Shown here: in pieces, positions 44,114 to 64,000 of the stretch
Position numbering within the stretch: the stretch's first letter is position 1
Layout: the number at the start of each line of letters is the position of its first letter
The notes under the pieces: model-generated
Database searches by the model: none
What the model saw: only the letters and a program-made list of their open reading frames with translations
What the model was told of the DNA's origin: nothing
Origin: Echiichthys vipera
Lineage: Eukaryota; Chordata; Actinopteri; Perciformes; Trachinidae
Length of the DNA: 64,000 bases
Direction of reading: 5' to 3'
Assembly: GCA_963691815.1 (NCBI GenBank)
Contig: OY829662.1
Location: forward strand, 25,558,056 to 25,622,055
Made by a program: the position numbers and the translations under genes

Positions 44114-45221
44114 TTAAGTTATTAATTTAAGTAATGATTACAAGTGTTTAGTTAAAATGTCCCAATTAGGTAATGGGTTGCTTATAGAGAAAAATCGAAT
44201 TATTGGGACCTATCTGTACTTCTGTACTAGCCGATATTTTTAGCTAATAAGTTAAATGGATCAGGATGGAATACCAAAAATATGTTAAATAAAATAGTGG
44301 ACAAACTATTGAAAAGTAATTCACACAAATGACCTCTATTCTACTGTTAAATATACAGTACACATCTTGGTCAACTTTCTTTAATAACCACCTTTAAGCG
44401 CCCTGAACAGATACATCTGTCTTAGTAATGTATTTGTATAAATAAGAATACTGTACTGATGGATGGTTAACAGATTTTTAAAACTGTCTAATACCAATAT
44501 CTGCCTCCCAAATCCAGTATCGCTCAGGGAGTTTTTTCAGCACTTTGGCTACACAAACTTATGTTTACCTCAACTAATTATTAGATTGTTTGGAGAGCAG
44601 TTATGCCTCCAAGAAATGTTTGAACAACTAACTCTGCAAAGTGCACCTCAGGAGATGCTGTTGCTGTTAACTGCCTGGGAGTGCAAGTGGAAGCTGTACA
44701 CAAAACAGCCTCAGAACTGCAGTGGACTCAAACTAACATATTGAGTTTTGTTGTGATCCTGGATGAGAATAGATTTCTGACAAGTCTGCACCAACTGTCC
44801 TGTCGTGTGCATGTAAACCCACAGATACTGCAGTAAACACCAACAAATATACACCGTTAGAAGCTATATAAGCACACATAAGACTACTCACACCCTGTTT
44901 GCCATTGATGTTGATAGAAAAGAGATGAAATAGACCGAATCTCTTACTCTCAGATATCAGACCATTTAAACACTTTTAAATACACGTATAGAATATGTAC
45001 AAACAGTATGTGACCACAGTTCAGACCTGAAAAGAACGCCTCTGCCTGATTCCTTCCATCACTTGCAGAGAGTTAGGCTGGAAAAGTGACACCAAAGGCT
45101 ATGGTGGGCATTTCACAGATTTAGTCACTAATCAGAAACGTGTCGGCCATCTTGTTTTGTAGTTTTTATTACGCCACTATCAGAAGGTGTTGGCTATTTC
45201 CTTTCAAAGTTTTTGCCTTGT

Positions 45222-45870
45222 TTTATTACCAGGTAAAAATGTGGTGGCCATTTCTCTGTGTAGTTTTTGATTCGATTGATCAATGTCATGCGACAGAAAA
45301 CACGTTTGTCCTCTTCATAAGGATCCAGTCCAGTCCCAAACAAAAAATGGAATGGTTCAGCAACCATCTAGTTCAAAAGTAGTATCCCAACAAACAAATG
45401 ACCTTTGTCCTTTCCCGTTCGGTTTTACTCTGTCGCTCTATAAAGCACTTTGTGACGAGCCCGTTCAATAAAAGCGCTTTTTTAAAAATAACTCTGAATC
45501 TGGGTAAGATATTATTGTTATTGGAGGGAGGAGAAGCCAATACAGATCATCCATAAATAAAGCACAGGTTGTTGAGTGTGGTTTCCGTGTTGATTGCCAA
45601 GCTGGTTGCCAGGAAGACACACAAGGAGGATTGTGGGTATTATAGAGGGAGCATTCTGGGATTCTGGGACCGAGCTCTAAGCTGCTGGCAGATGTCAGAT
45701 GAGAGGTTACTTCTTTCCTCTATGAATGTCGCCCTCCTCGTCATTCTTTTTTCCCCCACTACCTGTCCGTGCAGTAAATGGTTGATTGGAATAAAATACA
45801 GCCCAGATCAGAATGAAGGCAGAACTCCTCCTCTTCCAGTCACAGACAGGAGGTAGGAAGTAGCAGCAGT
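45222..45870 (-). other. ppp1r9b: ppp1r9b 3' UTR (probable extent)
   Basis: Minus-strand sequence after the stop at 45871. An AATAAA on the minus strand lies at 45227-45222 and another at 45170-45165. No exon was seen between. The extent is a guess from the first AATAAA signals. Confidence 0.4.
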
Positions 45871-58243
<12,373 letters not shown>

Positions 58244-58449
58244 CTGGACACGGGGCAAAGGTTAAAGGTCAGAGAGCATGATCGTGAATATTGTGTGCCA
58301 CAGTGACCACCAGGGGACATCATCAGTACAAATGTAATGAATCAAAATGGATCATATTCATCATCAGTCGGGTGATAATTCTGTGTGGGTATGGAACATT
58401 CATGAGATAGTCATTTGACCCTTTGTTCATATAAAACTACAATAACTGC

Positions 58450-58940
58450 CTTGTGGTTGAACGCCTCCGCAAACAGTCAAGTGTCTGTCCAGACTTATAT
58501 AATATACGTAGTGAAGACATTCATGGAATGTAATAAAATGTATTGAGTGTATTTTTTGGAAAAATGTGGATGCTTCACACACATCTTCAGATCGCTACAA
58601 TCAGCACAGTCCCGAGATCAGTGTCCCCAGCTCAGTATCTGACCAAATGTCTCCCCTTCTGTTCCTGAGCTATCAAACGTTATGATGTCACGGCGAAGTT
58701 GACCTTTTAGATAGAAAATGTCATCACTTCATCATTTTAAATGATGTCATAATTAGCAAAGGAATTATTGAGTTATGGCCAAAAATGCACATTTGAAGAT
58801 AATTGCTCCATCGCGTTCACAAGAATGGTGTGACCATGACCTTTGACCTCTAAAATCTAATCGTTTCATCCTTGAGTCCTGATGGACATTTGTGCCACAT
58901 CTGAATAAAAACCCTGATGTGCTTCCTGAAAGATCCTGTT
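58450..58940. repeat. Dispersed repeat (GACCTTTGACCTCTAAAATC type)
   Basis: Contains GCCTTGTGGTTGAACGCCTC, GATGTCACGGCGAAGTTGAC, ATCGCGTTCACAAGAATGGT and CATGACCTTTGACCTCTAAA, followed by TCTAATCGTTTCATCCTTGA and GTCC. This wording is familiar from a widespread teleost repeat. It has diverged and lacks an ORF. Confidence 0.6.
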
Positions 58941-61900
58941 CATGAGAATTGGATCCCTCTGATTGGCTATCCCCTGCACAGTCCACTCTCCACCACTGAG
59001 CTGGTGTTTGGATCCTCAGGAAACTAACGGCACTCTAAACAATGACTTATAAAGTTACATTCAGCAACACATACTCCAGCAAAGAGTACTCTGTTCATTC
59101 TACCCTGGTATTCACGCTCTTCTTCCCACCACACCTCTGTGTTTCTCATGAACATGAAATGGACAGACATTCTCTTCTCCAACACCAGAAACACCAGAAA
59201 CGTAGTTTCTGTAGAACTTCTCACAGAACTTGATCACAATTATTTTTGTCTTTTTGTGTTGTTTTTTCTTCAATTTGGAAGCCTCTCTCAGGCTCCTGTG
59301 CTGGGACAAAATAGCTCTAACGGTTGTATGAGAAAGGGGGTAATACACTATAATATCTGGAAGTTCATACCTGTGCTAAGTGTATTCCCCCAGTGTTTCT
59401 GCCCGCAGGTAGCCCAAACCCGGTGTGTTATTCAGGGGCGGGTTATTTTCTGAAGTAGAAACTATTAACTATGGATGGGTACATAGACTGTATATGGGTT
59501 ACTGACGTGACATGGCAATTTTACTGTCACACAAGATAAAAATGAATATAATTAGGGTTGGCATGATTTAAAATGCAGTAAATGATTAAACATTTTTGTT
59601 TTACCAGGACCTATTGTCATCATCAGCTTTATTCAGCTTTATTTAGTTGAAGGACCCCTTTAAAGGTCATGTTACTGAAGACCCCTGTGAAGCCCATGAT
59701 GTGCACATGATAAGTCTCTGTCTGATCTTTTCAAAGCACTAGAATAGTTTTTAGTCCTTTGCTGTGACAGCCCTAAATTATATTTTTGAATTAAACACTG
59801 TATGTATAACACTGCTAATGGCAGGTTAGCTAGGTATAGCATGGTCATTAAGTGACACACAAGCCTGAAAGCTCCTTTGGTGTGACACAAATGTCTACCG
59901 CAGGACAAAGATGTCACCCAACAGGACAAGATCTCTTAAAGAAGTATTTTAAATCATTACACATGGTTTGTTTAACTCCTTTTTTAATTTGTTGACCATG
60001 CTCAGTGTTTTTAAATACAACTATTACATTATTTCAGATATTTTCAGCTGATTCTGTAGACATTTGCACTGCTATAAAGTGTGGTGAAAACAAGTATTAA
60101 ATGTGATACTTCACTCACTTTTTTAGACAGAAAGAATTGAGGGAGTTAAATGAGTGGGAAAGAGAGGACACGGAAGTACAGAGAGAAAATGAACAGGGAT
60201 CCACACAGAAAAATGGAGGTCCTAAGAGAACCATGCAGAAAGTCAACTGAAATGAAAGGAAAAATGCAGCAATTCTACTTTAGAAAAATGATGATTGACA
60301 TAGAAAATGTCACCACTTGTTATGGGGGAAACAATGTGGACAGCTTTTCTTAGATTGGAATGTATTGTCTATTCATTTTCCAAACATATCATAAAAAAAG
60401 AAGAGTGAAAACCTTTAGTATAAACTAGGTGCCAAAAAGAAAGCAGGATGAAGTACGTTACAAATTGGAAGAATCTAAAAAAAAGATGAACCTCACAGTC
60501 TCCAGAAAGACCTCCTAACTGTTTAATGCAATAACTAGCATTTCTGTCCTTTAGTGTGACAGACATAAAAGAATATATCTTTAATATCAACAGTTAAGTA
60601 TTTAATTGGCGGAGATGAAGACATCACTCATCTTAATTTGGAACAACATTCAACAGTTTTATAAGGATGACAGCAAAGTCTGACTTGCATACATTGAAAA
60701 TGTCCAAGCTCAAGTCCGGTTCATCTGTAAAAATGGTGTTATTCAAAATGTCAGACCAAATAAATGACAGTATATGAAAATAAGTATCTAACCATGAAGA
60801 TGAATCTATTTCATGTATGTTTTTATATTCAGCATGACATTTTTTCCTGATGTATTTGATGTCCCACCTGACAGTTCTCTTCAGTGTTCAAATAAACAGG
60901 GAAATCATTAACAACAGAAGGGACCACTTATATTTTCTCAAAAATCAGATTTCACACCACATAAACATGTGCATTTTTTTATTCCAATTTTTTTTACTGC
61001 CTTAAAAAGATGGAAGACACAGCTCCACTTCTCACTCTTCCCTCTTTCTCCGACTTTACAAAAGTGAAGCCAAAGTATCCCTGATATGGGCGCTACCATG
61101 TCGGCCTTTTGCAACCAGAGTCAACGCAGTAGTGAAACGTCATGATTGACAGCACCAAAGCAGCTATGGCTTCACTTTTTTAGGGAGCTGTCAATACATA
61201 CAGTCTATTGATGGGGTTTGAACAAATACAATAATGGCATCGATTCTGCTTGGTGTGATTCTTTACCAATCTTCTTATTGATCACTGATCAATTTTCTGT
61301 GTGGAAAAAGTCAGCCGACACTAGTTTTTAGTGTCTCTGAGTCTGAACAAGGTAGATGAAATGAGAGAATATTGTACTGAGGTTTTCATGATTTTCACAG
61401 AAACGATATGCTAAGCCATAGGTTTGCAAAATTTTCAAAGGTGTGAATTAACAGGAATAAACAGAAAATAAACCTGGAATTTACCAAGTTGAAGGTTGGC
61501 CCTCAATAACAGGGATTTTAAATGAAGTTAGGTATAATATATTTTAGCACAATCTTGACTAAAACAACCAGATTTCATGCAGGTACACTAGAGAATATCT
61601 ATGCTATTCCTCAGTCACATGCACATGGCACACTGCTTAATGTTAATGTCGGTTTGGGAAATTTTCAAAATTCCACAGCTTATCAGATGAAGAGTGAAAG
61701 AGAAGTGTTATCAGTACAATGTGCTTCAATTCAGTTGAAGCACATTAAGCTTTCAGTTCTACTATCATGCTGGATAGCTTAATGAGTAGCAATGCATCAT
61801 ATCTGAATTGTCTCTGTCAGGTACTGGAACTGATTTACTCCAATGTTTTCCTGAAGTAGAAGTACACAGTAAATAAGTTATATACAGCTGACAGTTGCAT

Positions 61901-62365
61901 ATTTTTAGGTCCGTTTGTAAGTTATTTCGGGATTTATAGTTAGAATAGTCGCAGAATTCTATATTAATTCAAAGACCACTGGCAGAGCTATCAACCCCTA
62001 CAGGTATGTTTTTGAACTGCACTACAGAATTAAATCACTAAATATGTGTGAACAGGCGCCCACTTATCCCATCTCAATCCCATCTTTTACATTCTGTCTT
62101 CCACTCTCTATCACACCCCTCTCCAAAAAGGTCAGCAGCATTGGTCTCCCCGGTGACCACCTCCATGATCACGAGGCTTCGTTTCCGTGACAACCACAGG
62201 CTTGCCCAGCGTGAGTTTGGCACTGGCCTGGCCCTGGCACTGGCCCGCTCTCTCTCTCTGTCCCTGTCTGCCAGATATGCTAATGTGCGTTTGTGTGAGA
62301 CAACATACAGAGAGAGACAGAGCCAAAGGCCTTTATGTGTAGGATGTGCTTGTTACAGGCTTTAA

Positions 62366-62924
62366 GTGTAATTCCAACGCAAAAGCATCCCATGGTCTTT
62401 TTTTGCATGAATATACATTAAATAAGCCATCGAGACAGTTTTTTTTTCGTTTCGTCAACTATTAACGGAGAAATTGCGGAGAGTCGCTAACAGCCGGACA
62501 TGGCTAACACTGATTAGCTTGGGGTTATCAGGGATTATCAATGGGCTCCTTCCTTTTGGATTGAATTTGGATTTAATCCACTTGAATGGACTTTACTATG
62601 AGAGGAGCTGGTACAGGGGCCTGTAGGTAAGTCTTTAAAACACTCTTTAATAAACTCTGGGTTCACTAACTACATTGTTGGTGCTTTGTTTTCTGTGTAG
62701 GGACTCTTCTCATGCTGCTGCAGAGGTTTACTGTTATATTGAGCAGGATAAGTGGTTCACCCTACTGCCCCGAGCCAATCAGTGTTAGCCACTTCCGGCT
62801 GTTAGTGACTCTCTGCAATTTCTCTGTCAATAGTTGATCAACGAAAAAAACTGTCTCTATGGCTTATTTAATGTTGATTCATGCAGAAAAAGACCATGGG
62901 ATGATTTTGCGGCGGAATTACACT
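62366..62924. mobile_element. Foldback MITE family F1, copy 2
   Basis: Left end GTGTAATTCCAACGCAAAAG, right end in reverse complement AGTGTAATTCCGCCGCAAAA, and long arms through CATCCCATGGTCTTTTT and GCCATCGAGACAGTTTTTTT. Flanks are TTAA (62362-62365) and TTAA (62925-62928). The interior (GGAGCTGGTACAGGGGCCTG, AACTCTGGGTTCACTAACTA) is the reverse complement of the interior of copy 1. Confidence 0.8.
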
Positions 62925-63250
62925 TTAAGGTAAGGAACGTGATAGCCGTGATTGACGGACTGAAGTGATGCGATTACATACCAATCATTTTGTATGTAAT
63001 CGCAGTGCTTCAGTTGCATCAACGGGCAGTTGAACTTTTCGGACGGTTCACTTGTGCTGTGGTGTGTCAGCCAATCAGCATTGAGATTGCGGTGGGCTTC
63101 ATAGAGTTCACCGTGATACATCCAGGGGATCACCAAAGCCGCCATTGTTGCAGTCCTTGACTACATCAAGTAAGCCAGACTGTTCCTACAGATATAATAA
63201 TATAATAGATATAATTATGAACTGTGGATGGCAGCAACGTGCCATTACTA

Positions 63251-63441
63251 CTGCTCAGGGCGCCGGTCCACTGGCAGCCCCCCCCCCCCCCCCGCCCTAA
63301 CATCTCTCCATTAATTGCATGTATATAGGTCCTGTTTGTGCATGTGTGTGTATTTCAGGCCTGTGTGTGTATAACCTGAATAATAACAGAGTGAAAAAAT
63401 TGAATTTCCCCTTGCAGGATTAATAAAGTAATTCTTCTTCT
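63251..63441 (+). mobile_element. tRNA-derived SINE, copy 3 (5'-truncated)
   Basis: Begins within the SINE body (CTGCTCAGGGCGCCGGTC), has a run of Cs where the other copies have CCCCCTCG, and keeps TAACATCTCTCC, the TGTGCATGTGTG segment, GAATTTCCCC and the AATTCTTCTTCT tail. The tRNA-like promoter is missing. Confidence 0.85.
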
Positions 63442-64000
63442 AGGCATCTAGTCTGCTGGAAATCCAGAAGAAGAAGAAAGCTAAAGCTGTCACTGCAGAG
63501 TGAAGTGTGTCTCCGGTCTGATCTACATGGAGACCAAGCCCTTACCACAGCGACTTCCTGGTTGATCCAATCAGGAAGTGCCAAAAACGGCAGTTCTCAG
63601 AGTGTCCCCTAGGAGTAGTTTCATAATAGAGCAGTTTCTCAATGACCCCCATGTTAAACAGGCCGTTTTCACAGCATCATTAAACCTGTTTAAGACCTGG
63701 TACAAAAAACATTCTAGTCTGTTTGTTTAGGTCATATCTCCATGACAACACTGAGGGGGGTGAATTTTTTTGGACCAGGCTAGTTTTTATTTTATTGGAG
63801 GTTAAAGTTTATGAATAATTAGGGGCGGGACCTCTTGAGTGACAGCTAGCCTCTGGCCCTCACTTCTCCTTGAAGGTAAACGTCAGCCAGATGGATGTAT
63901 CTTCCTCCCCCCAACATCACATACATGCCCTTTTTTGGTAAGAGGAAATGAGGAGGCCTGATCTCACTGCAAAACAACGGGTCTTTATGGCCACACACTT

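Larger units (their letters stand above)
37646..45221. other. Intergenic region between convergent prpsap2 and ppp1r9b
   Basis: About 7.6 kb without a recognised gene. It holds pieces of dispersed repeats (R3 at 37930-37975 and 41838-42050; R2 at 38308-38415 and 41290-41425), a promoter-like CCAAT/TATA arrangement at 39260-39320, and a TTAA foldback element (43797-44113). Reading frames of 60-100 codons show no recognisable domain. Confidence 0.7.
58244..64000 (-). other. ppp1r9b: ppp1r9b upstream intron (part), no exon seen
   Basis: At least 5.7 kb with no recognisable spinophilin N-terminal exon, so exon 1 lies beyond the right edge. It holds a dispersed repeat (58450-58940), a segment with repeat-like phrases at 60990-61215, a foldback MITE (62366-62924), a SINE fragment (63251-63441) and, at 63480-63800, words typical of dispersed fish repeats (GGACCAGG, GAGACCAAGCC). 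The stretch 59040-60980 shows nothing recognisable. Confidence 0.75.

Noticed and set aside
62048..62365. GC-rich 105-codon (plus) and 64-codon (minus) frames at 62.05-62.37 kb
   Set aside because: No known domain, no suitable splice sites flanking the minus-strand frame in spinophilin phase, and no similarity to the conserved spinophilin N-terminus.

Overview
The window is vertebrate nuclear DNA, almost certainly from a teleost fish. The coding exons are short, flanked by GT-AG introns, and match vertebrate-specific protein families. The non-coding DNA is rich in CA/TG dinucleotide tracts, a tRNA-derived SINE, LINE relics and non-autonomous DNA transposons of the kind common in fish. There are no operons, CRISPR arrays or prokaryotic signals.

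Three genes are supported. (1) caskin1, minus strand: only its first coding exon (10803-10896) is present. A GC-rich promoter and 5' UTR zone lies to its right (to about 11.8 kb), and about 10.8 kb of its first intron fills the left end of the window. (2) prpsap2, plus strand: a complete coding sequence in ten exons from 18189 to 36486, predicted 357 residues. It encodes a non-catalytic regulatory partner of PRPP synthetase. An upstream non-coding exon and promoter are probable near 16.4-16.6 kb. (3) ppp1r9b (spinophilin/neurabin-2), minus strand: the ten 3'-terminal coding exons from 58243 down to the stop at 45871, encoding the PDZ domain and the C-terminal coiled coil. The N-terminal actin- and PP1-binding part lies beyond the right edge. 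caskin1 and prpsap2 are divergent; prpsap2 and ppp1r9b converge across an intergenic stretch of about 8 kb. The genes act in different processes (synaptic scaffolds; nucleotide precursor synthesis), so this is a neighbourhood, not a pathway.

The rest is repeats. Intron 2 of prpsap2 carries a decayed L1-type LINE (about 24.03-29.5 kb). A minus-strand LINE segment of another clade interrupts it; that segment is itself tandemly duplicated, internally deleted in one copy and 3'-truncated. Intron 5 of prpsap2 holds a broken multi-domain ORF relic. Two families of TTAA-flanked foldback elements occur (15223-15780 and 62366-62924; 43797-44113, 56946-57310 and 57315-58001). One hAT-like MITE (19627-19825) has 8-bp target duplications. 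Three SINE copies lie in or upstream of ppp1r9b exons.

The observation most likely to matter functionally is a pure (TG)110 tract on the ppp1r9b sense strand, ending a few bases before the acceptor of the first PDZ exon. I see no convincing new biological system; the notable signals concern splicing at repeats and transposon structure.
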